Source: Caryophanales bacterium UBA7476
Lineage (GTDB): Bacteria; Bacillota_I; Bacilli_A; RF39; UBA660
Length of the DNA: 24,590 bases
Direction of reading: 5' to 3'
Assembly (NCBI GenBank): GCA_002477275.1
Contig: DLOU01000061.1
Coordinates: 1 to 24,590 of the forward strand
Below are positions 7,044 to 14,953 of this stretch, one piece after another; the first letter of the stretch is position 1; the number at the start of each line of letters is the position of its first letter. Below the pieces are notes generated by a model. The model ran no database searches and was not told where the DNA came from. It saw only the letters and a list, made by a program, of their open reading frames with translations. The position numbers and the translations under genes are program-made.

Positions 7044-7274
7044 TTGAAAAAATATAATACAAGATTTATTTTCTATACTACTAAAAGTCTTAAAAAAGAA
7101 ATGAGAAAACGAGCTAAAGAATTAGATATACCTATGTCTGATTATTTAAGAACATTAATAAAACAAGATATTAAGTTAAATGAAATAGCTTCTAATAATT
7201 TAGAACAAGGCAAAAACTTATATGATATAGAAAATTTTAATAAAAAACTATCTGGATACTATAAGGGGTTATAA
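7044..7274 (+). CDS. Small ribbon-helix-helix-like protein
   Basis: 76 residues from a TTG start, 7 nt after AAGGGGGT. The N-terminal part has the ribbon-helix-helix pattern: a beta strand ('RFIFYTT') followed by 'SLKKEMRKRAKELDIPMSDYLRTLIKQDI'. These are usually dimeric DNA-binding proteins such as copy-number or relaxosome regulators. The C-terminal 30 residues are unassigned. The stop overlaps the next start (TAATG). It may regulate this part of the operon. Confidence 0.6.
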   Translation: MKKYNTRFIFYTTKSLKKEMRKRAKELDIPMSDYLRTLIKQDIKLNEIASNNLEQGKNLYDIENFNKKLSGYYKGL

Positions 7275-7906
7275 TGAGTAAGATTTACGAATTAGATAAT
7301 TCCCTATTCAATAAAGTTTATATGTATCCTACACATAATAAATTTATTTTTACTGATAAACATAAAAGAAATATAGTTGCTGTTGATAATACTTCTGGGG
7401 ATTTTTTCACAGAAGAATTTTCAAATAGAATTAAAGGTTTAATATATTTAGTAAATGATAGTTTTTTACCTAATGATGTTGAAAAAGAATATTTAGAAAA
7501 TAAGGATAAGTATAGTTATGATAAATATAAAAATATAGTCTGTGATAGTATTGATTATTGTTTAGATAATAATATCTATGATAGAGATTTTTTAAAATTC
7601 GATCCTAATAAAAAATATACTTTTGATATTAATATAGGTTATGGCGATCAACGTTTTAAATCTACTATTAAAGACGCTTTAGGATTAGCTATTAATTATG
7701 AAAGTGATCTTGGTTTTAATGGTACACTTCTTATTTCGCCTTTAGGTTTTGAATGGGAAGAAAATAATAGATTTATAGAAAAATGTGTTGATCGTGAAAA
7801 TTTAAGTAGTCCTGGCGATATGTTTGGTTGGTTTTTACCATATAGAAATCCAGAATCAAAACAAATTGAATGGATTAAAGAAAACACTAAAGATATGAAA
7901 TTATAA
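7274..7906 (+). CDS. Hypothetical protein
   Basis: 210 residues, acidic and soluble, with many Tyr/Asp/Asn residues and no signal peptide or membrane segment. I recognise no family. Notable segments are 'FDPNKKYTFDINIGYG', 'LGLAINYESDLGFNGTLLISP' and 'GDMFGWFLPYRNPESKQIEW'. The start overlaps the preceding stop (TAATG), with AAGGGGT just before. It belongs to a run of accessory genes between the sortase and the secretion channel. Confidence 0.6.
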   Translation: MSKIYELDNSLFNKVYMYPTHNKFIFTDKHKRNIVAVDNTSGDFFTEEFSNRIKGLIYLVNDSFLPNDVEKEYLENKDKYSYDKYKNIVCDSIDYCLDNNIYDRDFLKFDPNKKYTFDINIGYGDQRFKSTIKDALGLAINYESDLGFNGTLLISPLGFEWEENNRFIEKCVDRENLSSPGDMFGWFLPYRNPESKQIEWIKENTKDMKL

Positions 7907-7919
7907 AGGGGGTTATAAT

Positions 7920-8813
7920 TTGAATATAGAATTAGACAAAGAATTAATTAATCGTTGTAATAATCAAAGTATGTATAATCGTGGTAGTCATATTCAAGAT
8001 GACGCCAATTTGGAATATAAACAATTTTTAGAAAAGTATAAAGATCAAAAATTAAATAGTTCTCAATTAGAAATATTAAGTAAAAGAAAAGAACAATTCA
8101 AAGATTTACTTACTGATGTTTATAACGAGTATTTAAGAATTAATGCGGGATTTGTACCTATTACGGTAGCTGGTCCAGCAAATTATCCAGTTGATAAGAT
8201 GAATAAAATATCTAATAAAATGGATAAAACTATCAATAAAATTGATGATAAGATTAAAAAGTTTTATAAAAATACTGATGATATGCTAAAAAATGCTTAC
8301 TCTAAAGATGAAATAATATCTAAATATAGAAATGGATATAATGAGCCAATTAGTTCAGATGATCCACTTGCTAAAGAAAAATTGGAAGCTAAATTAGAAT
8401 ATCTAAAAGAAAAACATAATTCATATAAAGACTTTAATAAGAAAGCTAGACAAAGTGGTACAGATCAATTACCGCCTTATGTTTTAGCTAACTCTAATCA
8501 AAATATCAAGTCCGTTGAAGATAGACTTAAAACATTAGAAAAAACTAATAATTTAGAAAGTGGCGGTTATTATTTTGATCGTGGCGAAGTTAGGTTTGAT
8601 AAAACTGATATGAGAGCAAAAATATTTTTTGATGAAAAACCTGATGAAAAAACTAGAGATGAATTAAAATCACACGGTTATAGGTGGTCGCCTAAAAATA
8701 TGGCTTGGCAAAGAAAACTTACACCAGACGCTATATATATGACAAAACATTTATTTAAGGATATTGGAAGTTTAGAAATCAAATTAGTTAATGATTATAC
8801 TAAAACAATGTAG
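7920..8813 (+). CDS. Accessory protein with a C-terminal DUF3560-like domain
   Basis: 297 residues from a TTG start, 7 nt after AAAGGGGGT. The N-terminal half is lysine-rich and helical or coiled ('MNKISNKMDKTINKIDDKIK'). The middle ('SSDDPLAKEKLEAKLEYLKEK') and the C-terminus ('RAKIFFDEKPDEKTRDELKS' then 'GYRWSPKNMAWQRKLTPDA') resemble proteins of mobile elements often labelled DUF3560, where a 'GFRW-P---AWQR' ending is typical. The biochemical role of that family is unclear to me, and the match is from memory of its motif. It sits 8 nt before the VirB6-like gene. Confidence 0.6.
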   Translation: MNIELDKELINRCNNQSMYNRGSHIQDDANLEYKQFLEKYKDQKLNSSQLEILSKRKEQFKDLLTDVYNEYLRINAGFVPITVAGPANYPVDKMNKISNKMDKTINKIDDKIKKFYKNTDDMLKNAYSKDEIISKYRNGYNEPISSDDPLAKEKLEAKLEYLKEKHNSYKDFNKKARQSGTDQLPPYVLANSNQNIKSVEDRLKTLEKTNNLESGGYYFDRGEVRFDKTDMRAKIFFDEKPDEKTRDELKSHGYRWSPKNMAWQRKLTPDAIYMTKHLFKDIGSLEIKLVNDYTKTM

Positions 8814-8821
8814 GTGCTAAT

Positions 8822-10282
8822 ATGGTACAAGTATTAGCGGTACAATTAGAGTCTGCTAGTTGGATTAAAGACGCGATCCGTTCTGTCTTTTGGTTTTTAG
8901 CTAAAGGTGCTTTAACATTATTAGACGGAATATTTTTAATTATAGATGATATATGGAAATTTAAGTTTTTTGATAATCCTTATGTAAATAAAATTTACTC
9001 GTCCGCGATTATAGTTGCGTGTACGTGGTTGATACTTAAAGTTATACTGGAATTAATAATGAGATACTTTGTAGATCAAGAAGATAATTCATCACCTACT
9101 AAAGTATTTAAAGGTGTTATATTCGCTATTGTAATGATGTTTTTAATACCACCATTATTTAATTGGGGATATGATTTATCTTCAAGAATGACACAATATG
9201 TAGTTTCTGTATCTTCTAATAATACCGGTAGCGCTGTATCAATAGAATCGAGTATGTCGTCTATGATTTTAACTGCTTTCGCTGATGATGATAAAATGGA
9301 AGAAAAAGATAAAAAGTATTTCATAGAGCATTGGTGGACTGTTGATTATAATGATGTTGTTGATGACGGATTATTTAATAGTGGTAAATACAAGTATAGT
9401 TTTAGTACATTTACCATATTTTTAGTTGGATTAGTAGTTTCTGTTCTATTATTCTTTATTGGTATTCAAGTAGCAAAAAGGATTATAGAATTAGCACTCT
9501 ACAAAGCCATAGCACCTTTTGTCTGTACGTCGTTAGTTTCTAACAAATCACATTCGTTTGAAGTGTGGTGTAAGGGTGTTATGGGTACTTTTCTCGTCAC
9601 GACAGTTCAATACCTTTGTATAGGTATTTTATTTAATGTTTACGGACAGGTTGCTAGTGGAACAAGTTATGTAATGTCATCTATATTGATTGTTATAGGT
9701 GCTTTATTATTTATTATTTCATCACCGCAATTAGTTTCTGCTTTACTTAATGCAAATACTGGTGCTACAGCAAATATGAGTGAATTACATTCTTTAACTG
9801 CTCTAGGTACAAGTATGATAGCTATGTCTAGGTATGGTAAAACAGTAGATAATTCTTCCAACTCTAATAGTAGTAATGATAATTCTACTTCTAATGGTGG
9901 TGGCGATAGTTCTGCTGGTGGTGTTGATCCAACTATGAATTCTAATAATTCATCTTCTAATTTAGATAGTTCTAATACTTCTAATAGTGAAGATAGCAAC
10001 TCTAACTTAAATAATAATGATAACGAAAATTCTAGTGTTGATACTTCTTCTAATGATAGTGGTAGCGATATTAATCCTAATGATATACCAACAGATGATC
10101 TATCAAGTGGTATGTCTAATATCAATATGGATACAGCTACTTCCTTATCAGATAGAATAGATGTTTATAAAGATATGACAGATAGTTCTTATTCTTTAAA
10201 TACATCATCAACACCAGTTTATAAAACTAATATTGATTGGGGGAAAATAAATGTATCTAATACCGAAGAACATAAAAGTTAA
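8822..10282 (+). CDS. VirB6/TrbL-like polytopic membrane protein of the conjugation channel
   Basis: 486 residues. About seven hydrophobic segments lie near residues 15-42, 58-83, 95-117, 193-220, 226-244, 252-276 and 282-305. A C-terminal tail (about 340-450) is dominated by Ser, Asn and Asp. This topology, and its place just before the PrgI/VirB3-like and VirB4 genes, match the VirB6-like inner-membrane subunit of Gram-positive type IV systems. A charged loop ('FADDDKMEEKDKKYFIEHWW') separates the first three helices from the rest. The gene overlaps the next start by 32 bp. The role is inferred from topology and synteny. Confidence 0.75.
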   Translation: MVQVLAVQLESASWIKDAIRSVFWFLAKGALTLLDGIFLIIDDIWKFKFFDNPYVNKIYSSAIIVACTWLILKVILELIMRYFVDQEDNSSPTKVFKGVIFAIVMMFLIPPLFNWGYDLSSRMTQYVVSVSSNNTGSAVSIESSMSSMILTAFADDDKMEEKDKKYFIEHWWTVDYNDVVDDGLFNSGKYKYSFSTFTIFLVGLVVSVLLFFIGIQVAKRIIELALYKAIAPFVCTSLVSNKSHSFEVWCKGVMGTFLVTTVQYLCIGILFNVYGQVASGTSYVMSSILIVIGALLFIISSPQLVSALLNANTGATANMSELHSLTALGTSMIAMSRYGKTVDNSSNSNSSNDNSTSNGGGDSSAGGVDPTMNSNNSSSNLDSSNTSNSEDSNSNLNNNDNENSSVDTSSNDSGSDINPNDIPTDDLSSGMSNINMDTATSLSDRIDVYKDMTDSSYSLNTSSTPVYKTNIDWGKINVSNTEEHKS

Positions 10283-10529
10283 ACGTGAGATATTTCGCGG
10301 CTATGGTGTTAAAGAAGTTATATTATTAGGTCTTTCTATTTTAATTGGTTTTGTTCTTTCTAAATTTTTTGGTAAAGGATTAGTGAAAGTATTTTTATTT
10401 TCATTTTTTCCAATACTTATGTTTTTACTTACCTTACCTATGCCTACTGGTAATGGGAATATTTTGGGTATTTTGATTAAAATGTTTAAATTTATGTCAA
10501 GTCAAAAAAAATATAAAAAATATAGTTAA
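10251..10529 (+). CDS. PrgI-family / VirB3-like membrane protein
   Basis: 92 residues opening 'MYLIPKNIKVKREIFRGYGVKEVILLG', the N-terminal style of PrgI-family proteins. Two hydrophobic helices follow (about 24-41 and 48-63). PrgI proteins occupy the VirB3 position next to VirB4 in Gram-positive conjugation operons, as here. The start lies within the preceding gene after a GGGGG ribosome site (10240-10244), so coupling is likely. Confidence 0.75.
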   Translation: MYLIPKNIKVKREIFRGYGVKEVILLGLSILIGFVLSKFFGKGLVKVFLFSFFPILMFLLTLPMPTGNGNILGILIKMFKFMSSQKKYKKYS

Positions 10530-10541
10530 GGGGGTATATAA

Positions 10542-10817
10542 ATGAATAAGAAAACTGATGAAGCTTATATCGCACTTCTAAAAGCAAAGCAAAATATAGC
10601 TGAATATACAAAACAAAAAGTTAAAAATCCAGATTGGGTGCCTTTCTATAATGGTATTGTTGAAAGAATTGATGATATTATTGTAGATTATGCAATTACT
10701 ACCAAAATGTCTGGCGAAGAAATATTAGATTGCTTATATGAAGTCGGAGCTGATGATAGAAAAAGTATTTTCTATGATACTTATATTATGTTAAAAGAAG
10801 AAAACAAAAATTTTTAA
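10542..10817 (+). CDS. Hypothetical small protein within the secretion operon
   Basis: 91 residues, soluble and mixed helical, with no recognised family ('WVPFYNGIVERIDDIIVDYAI', 'SGEEILDCLYEVGADDRKS'). It has an AAGGGGGT site and lies 12 nt after the PrgI-like gene and 12 nt before VirB4, a position that suggests a cytoplasmic partner of the channel ATPase. No function can be assigned from sequence. Confidence 0.6.
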   Translation: MNKKTDEAYIALLKAKQNIAEYTKQKVKNPDWVPFYNGIVERIDDIIVDYAITTKMSGEEILDCLYEVGADDRKSIFYDTYIMLKEENKNF

Positions 10818-10829
10818 GGGGGTTATAAT

Positions 10830-13196
10830 TTGAAGAATAAAAAGAAAAAAGAAAAAACTAAAAAGATAGATAAATCAATATTACAATGGCTTCCTTTTAA
10901 AGAAGTCTGGAATGATTTATTATTTTTAGATAATGATAAAGTTGTAGGAATTATAAAAGTTAATAGTATCAACCTACAACTTTTTTCTAATGAAGAACAG
11001 ACATCTAAAATATTTCAATTTAGAAAAGTATTGTTAAGTTTAGAATATCCTTTTAAGATACTTGCTTTAGATAAACCTGTTAGCTTATCGGATCATATAG
11101 AAAACTTAATATATCTTTCTAACTCTACTAATGATGAAGAAAAGAAAAAACTTTTAGATGAAGATATTAAATACGCTGATACTATTATGAATAATAATTT
11201 AGTCAATAATCGTGAATTTTATTTACTTATTGATGAAGATAAAGATAATGTTAAATTATTGAAGTCAAAGATTAATGATATTGTATCTCAATTATCTAAT
11301 ATTGGGCTTGCTTCAGAACAAGCTAAAACTGATGATATTAAAGAACTATTATTTACATATCTTAATCCTACTTCATCACTTGAAGTCTTTAAACAAGATT
11401 CTAGTCTGAAATCATTAAAAGAAAAAATTGCACCTATTGCTATGAAATTTAATGATAAAGATATATTACTAGGCGAATGTTATGCTACTTCAATAATCGT
11501 TGATAGCTTCCCCTCTTATGCTAGGGGTAGTTGGCTTGGTATGTTATCCAATATTAAAAATACTCGTATGATGATTTCTGTTAATCCTATGGATAATGTA
11601 GAAGTTAATAAAACTCTTAAAAAAGGTATGACAGAAACACGAAGTAAATATATAAATACAAGAGATAGAAACGATCAAATAGTACTCAAAAATCAGTTAG
11701 AAGATTACGAGAAACTTACTAATAAAATGGATCGTGAAAATGAGAAAATGCTACAGATGTCTGTAGTATTTTTTACTTATGCTGATACACAAAAAGAACT
11801 ACAAAAAAGAATAAAAGAAATTAAGTCTGCTTTAAGTAGTTTAAATCTTCGTGGATCACAATTAATATTCGAGCAAGAACAAGGATTAAAAACTTGTTTA
11901 CCTACGTTAGAAATGCCATTACAAGATAATTTTGGGCTTCCTATGCCGACAACTACGGTAGCGGCTTCATTCCCTTTTGTTTTTGAATCTATACAAGATG
12001 ACGGAAATTCTATTATACTTGGGGACGATATAAACGGTGGTCTTACTTTATTTGATTTATGGAAAAGAACTAATAAAAGGACTAACTCTAATATGTGTAT
12101 TATTGGAAAGTCAGGAAGTGGTAAATCCACTCTTATTAAGAAATTAATACGTGGTAATTATGCTCGTGGTGGTGGTAATAAAAAGATTCGTATATTGTGT
12201 ATTGATCCAGAACGAGAATATAAAGATTTATGTCAAAAACTTAATGGAAATTGGATTGATTGCGGCAGCGGATCTGGTTATATTATCAATCCACTAGAAA
12301 TTAAAAATTCTGCTAATGATGAAGATAATAATGTAGCTGTTATAAAACATTTACAAACATTTAGAACGTTTATTAAATATTATTTTAAAGATTTAACAGA
12401 ATTAGAACTTACTAAAATTGAAGAAATATTACTCCGAACATATAAGAAAAAGAATATTGATTTGAATACTGGTGTTAGTAAATTAACTTCCAAAGATTAT
12501 CCTATTATAAGTGATTTTCATAATGAAATAGTTAAAGAATTAGATAAAGTTAAAAATGATAAACGTGTTAATGATGATAATGTTAAGTCATTAGAAAAAA
12601 TAGAAGCAATCGTACGTCGTATGGCTACTGGTGTTGATAGTAAGTTATGGAATAATTACTCAAATATAGATTTGAATTCAGATTTTATAGTCTTTGATAT
12701 CCATACTTTATTAGATAGCGACGATACTATATTAAGAACTCAATTCTTTAATATATTATCTCTTTGTTGGCACATTATTAGTCAAGACAGAGACGAACAA
12801 GTAATACTTATGGTTGATGAAGCACATCTACTTATTGATCCAGAAAATAAAGACGGATTAGAATTTTTAAAACGTACTTCAAAAAGAATTCGTAAGTATA
12901 ATGGTAGCTTGGTAGTATGTACTCAAAATATGATTGACTTCACTTCTCCTGAAGTAGTAAGGTACGGGCAAGTTATTGTAGATAATTCAGATTATCAAAT
13001 AGTTATGGCTCAAGGTAGCGAAGAAATTATATCACTTCAAAAGGTATTAAGATTAAGTGAAAATGAAAGAAGATTTTTACAAACTGCTGGTAAAGGTCAA
13101 GCGTTATTTATTATAACACACGATAAAAGAATTCCTATCTTCGTCCATTTAAGGCCAGAAGAAAAAGAATTATTTGGCAAAGGTGGCGGACGCTAA
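10830..13196 (+). CDS. virB4: VirB4-like conjugation ATPase
   Basis: 788 residues, typical for VirB4/TraE-type ATPases. The N-terminal part resembles the CagE/TrbE/VirB domain. The ATPase domain carries Walker A 'GKSGSGKS' (426-433) and Walker B 'VILMVDEAHLL' (Asp663, Glu664). Later segments 'LKRTSKRIRKYNGSLVVCTQN' and 'GKGQALF' fit the conserved C-terminal motifs. It would power assembly and transfer at the inner membrane face. The start is TTG, 7 nt after AAGGGGGT, giving the lysine-rich opening 'MKNKKKKEKTKK'. The family is certain. Confidence 0.95.
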   Translation: MKNKKKKEKTKKIDKSILQWLPFKEVWNDLLFLDNDKVVGIIKVNSINLQLFSNEEQTSKIFQFRKVLLSLEYPFKILALDKPVSLSDHIENLIYLSNSTNDEEKKKLLDEDIKYADTIMNNNLVNNREFYLLIDEDKDNVKLLKSKINDIVSQLSNIGLASEQAKTDDIKELLFTYLNPTSSLEVFKQDSSLKSLKEKIAPIAMKFNDKDILLGECYATSIIVDSFPSYARGSWLGMLSNIKNTRMMISVNPMDNVEVNKTLKKGMTETRSKYINTRDRNDQIVLKNQLEDYEKLTNKMDRENEKMLQMSVVFFTYADTQKELQKRIKEIKSALSSLNLRGSQLIFEQEQGLKTCLPTLEMPLQDNFGLPMPTTTVAASFPFVFESIQDDGNSIILGDDINGGLTLFDLWKRTNKRTNSNMCIIGKSGSGKSTLIKKLIRGNYARGGGNKKIRILCIDPEREYKDLCQKLNGNWIDCGSGSGYIINPLEIKNSANDEDNNVAVIKHLQTFRTFIKYYFKDLTELELTKIEEILLRTYKKKNIDLNTGVSKLTSKDYPIISDFHNEIVKELDKVKNDKRVNDDNVKSLEKIEAIVRRMATGVDSKLWNNYSNIDLNSDFIVFDIHTLLDSDDTILRTQFFNILSLCWHIISQDRDEQVILMVDEAHLLIDPENKDGLEFLKRTSKRIRKYNGSLVVCTQNMIDFTSPEVVRYGQVIVDNSDYQIVMAQGSEEIISLQKVLRLSENERRFLQTAGKGQALFIITHDKRIPIFVHLRPEEKELFGKGGGR

Positions 13197-13219
13197 TTAA
13201 AGATATTGTTAGTACTGTT

Positions 13220-13891
13220 ATGAAAGGAAAACTGATTATTGCTTTACTTCCTGTTGCTTTAATTGTGTTTATAGTTTTAATTATTTTAGCAATTATAGCA
13301 GCTTGTTTTGGAAATGAAGAAATGATTATTAGAAATAGTTTTACCTTACCTTTTAATACTACTAATTATGTAATTACTTCGCCTTTTGGAACACGTGAAG
13401 ATCCTATATCTAAAGAAACAACAAAGCATAATGGCATTGATGTTATTCCAATTGATACAACAGATATTTTGGCTGTTAGCGACGGGATTGTAGTATCAAG
13501 TGATATTGATAGTCAAGGCGCCGAATATGTAATAATAGAACATAATTTAGGTGGAACAAAATATAGAACTGGTTATTGGCATTTAAAAGAAAATTCAAGA
13601 TGTGTTAAAGTTGGTGATAATGTTAAACAAGGACAACAAATTGGAATAATGGGTAGTACTGGATATTCTACTGGGCCACATCTTCATTTATTTTTACAAG
13701 AATATAATTCAAGTAAAAAGTCATTTGAATATAAAGATCCTATTAATATTATAGAAAATAAAATACTTCCCGAGAATGTTAATCTGTATAACTATGACAC
13801 TAATAGTTATCAACAATCAGATTATTTTAAAGATAAACCTGATTTAATCGATCCAAATAATAGATATGAATTACCTACGCTAATACCTTAA
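13220..13891 (+). CDS. Membrane-anchored M23 (LytM-type) peptidoglycan peptidase; start may be upstream
   Basis: 223 residues. An N-terminal membrane helix (about 3-29) precedes an M23 domain with 'SPFGTREDPI', the zinc motif 'HNGIDV' (HxxxD) and the second motif 'GPHLHLF' (HxH). Such enzymes cut the cell wall so that the conjugation channel can cross it, taking the place of VirB1. The ATG at 13220 has no ribosome site. The same frame is open upstream and would add 'IKDIVSTV' from an ATT at 13196 that lies 9 nt after AAAGGTGG (13179-13186) inside the virB4 end. The true start could therefore be non-canonical. This is the last gene before the operon terminator. Confidence 0.9.
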   Translation: MKGKLIIALLPVALIVFIVLIILAIIAACFGNEEMIIRNSFTLPFNTTNYVITSPFGTREDPISKETTKHNGIDVIPIDTTDILAVSDGIVVSSDIDSQGAEYVIIEHNLGGTKYRTGYWHLKENSRCVKVGDNVKQGQQIGIMGSTGYSTGPHLHLFLQEYNSSKKSFEYKDPINIIENKILPENVNLYNYDTNSYQQSDYFKDKPDLIDPNNRYELPTLIP

Positions 13892-13902
13892 TAAAATAGT
13901 CT

Positions 13903-13924
13903 AATTATGGTCCATAATTTTTTG
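13903..13924 (+). terminator. Intrinsic terminator closing the secretion operon
   Basis: AATTATGG (13903-13910) and CCATAATT (13912-13919) form an 8-bp perfect palindrome around one T, followed by a T-tract (13918-13923). It separates the channel genes from the relaxase transcript. Confidence 0.7.
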
Positions 13925-14165
13925 AAAAATCAGCTCAAAAAGTGGCGAAAAACTAAAAAACACCTATCAAAAAAGTGTGTACGATTGTTATACACCCTTA
14001 TAAATAAAGGGCTTTAAAGTAAACGATTGTATAACATATATCTAAAATGTAAACACTTGTGTTTTTTAGAAACCCTTATGAAATAAGGGATAACTCGCCA
14101 CTGGCGAGTTGATTGTAAACAGGATTTATCCTGCTTTAAATAGACTTTAGAAATTTAAGTTTTTT
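13925..14165 (+). other. Candidate origin of transfer (oriT), hairpin-dense non-coding region
   Basis: There are no genes here. In order: GTGTA/TACAC (13977-13981, 13991-13995); CCCTT/AAGGG (13995-13999, 14007-14011); AACAC/GTGTT near 14051-14062; CCCTTAT/ATAAGGG (14073-14079, 14083-14089); AACTCGCC/GGCGAGTT (14092-14099, 14103-14110); CAGGAT/ATCCTG (14120-14125, 14128-14133). ACGATTGT is directly repeated at 13981 and 14023, with a related GATTGTAAAC at 14111. AGTGGCGA (13940-13947) can also pair with TCGCCACT (14095-14102). The position immediately upstream of the accessory and relaxase genes is typical for an oriT. No nic site is assigned; a promoter or replication origin in the same region is possible. 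Confidence 0.6.
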
Positions 14166-14201
14166 ATGGCCGAAGAAATGGCCGAGAAAGGAATTAAAAG
14201 T

Positions 14202-14333
14202 ATGAAAATTTTTTTAATATTGTTAGTTATTAATTTTATATTATTGTTATTATTATTTTTATTTTGTGCTTGTAAGGTTGCAAGTATTGCTGACAGGCAT
14301 ATTGATAATGATATAGTCGAAGATAATAAATAA
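14202..14333 (+). CDS. Very small membrane protein
   Basis: 43 residues: one long hydrophobic helix ('IFLILLVINFILLLLLFLFC') and a short acidic tail ('HIDNDIVEDNK'). AAAGGA lies 9 nt upstream of the ATG at 14202; in-frame ATGs at 14166 and 14178 would add up to 12 residues but lack a site. Cysteines at the helix end could suggest lipidation, but no proper lipobox is seen. Small membrane proteins of this kind often precede the relaxase genes of Gram-positive elements. Function unknown. Confidence 0.6.
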   Translation: MKIFLILLVINFILLLLLFLFCACKVASIADRHIDNDIVEDNK

Positions 14334-14354
14334 TGTTTAAAGGGGGTTATGTGA

Positions 14355-14522
14355 ATGAATGAAAAGAAATCTGTATATTTAAAAGTTTTAGTTGATCCTA
14401 AAACAGAACAAGCATTTAGAAAAATATTAGAGATTAAAGGTTTAACAATTCAAAATGTTTTAGATAGATTATTGAGAGATTATATATTTGAAAACTTGGA
14501 TTGTGTAATGAATGGTAAATAA
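14355..14522 (+). CDS. Small ribbon-helix-helix-like accessory protein
   Basis: 55 residues. A beta strand ('VYLKVLVDP') is followed by two helices ('KTEQAFRKILEIKG', 'TIQNVLDRLLRDYI'), the ribbon-helix-helix layout of Arc/CopG-type DNA-binding proteins. An AAAGGGGGT site lies upstream. The stop overlaps the next start by one base (TAATG). Next to the oriT candidate, it may bind there or regulate the relaxase operon. Confidence 0.6.
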   Translation: MNEKKSVYLKVLVDPKTEQAFRKILEIKGLTIQNVLDRLLRDYIFENLDCVMNGK

Positions 14523-14953
14523 TGAATGAAAATAAAAATTCAAACATTGTTGCCTTTAGATTAGATCTTAATAAGAAAAAATCACTTCAAGAAATGGCCG
14601 AAAAAAATAATATGAAAGTTAGCGAATATTGTAAAAACGTTTTACTTGATTATATGGATCAAACAATGTTATTAGATACACAAAAGAAACTTGTTGAACT
14701 AATAACAGAAACAGTACAAAATGCTAATGAGAAACAATTTTATAAAATATTAACTATGTTAAATAAAAATAATATTGGTATAGAAACAATCATATTACAA
14801 AATGATATGACTTATAAATATTTTGACATACCACAAACTAGATCTGAACTTAATACACATCTTGTTAATCACCCTATTACAGAAGTAGCAAGGGAACAAG
14901 TTTTGAAAAATATTAGAGAACTACGAAGTAAAAAGGATTATTCAGATGAGTAG
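14522..14953 (+). CDS. Relaxosome accessory protein (MobC-like, ribbon-helix-helix N-terminus)
   Basis: 143 residues. The N-terminus ('NIVAFRLDLNKKKSLQEMAE' then 'NNMKVSEYCKNVLLDYM') fits a ribbon-helix-helix DNA-binding domain. A helical middle follows, then a charged C-terminus ('REQVLKNIRELRSKKDYSDE'). It lies directly upstream of the relaxase gene and overlaps it by 8 bp, the usual arrangement for MobC-type proteins that help the relaxase bind oriT. The assignment rests on the fold pattern and position. Confidence 0.65.
   Translation: MNENKNSNIVAFRLDLNKKKSLQEMAEKNNMKVSEYCKNVLLDYMDQTMLLDTQKKLVELITETVQNANEKQFYKILTMLNKNNIGIETIILQNDMTYKYFDIPQTRSELNTHLVNHPITEVAREQVLKNIRELRSKKDYSDE

Noticed and set aside
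9667..10125. A 152-codon minus-strand ORF opposite the VirB6-like tail
   Set aside because: An artefact of the Ser/Asn/Asp-rich repeats on the plus strand, giving a Leu/Glu/Ser-rich shadow.
11777..12130. A 117-codon minus-strand ORF opposite virB4
   Set aside because: Covers the Walker A region of virB4 on the other strand; no independent support.
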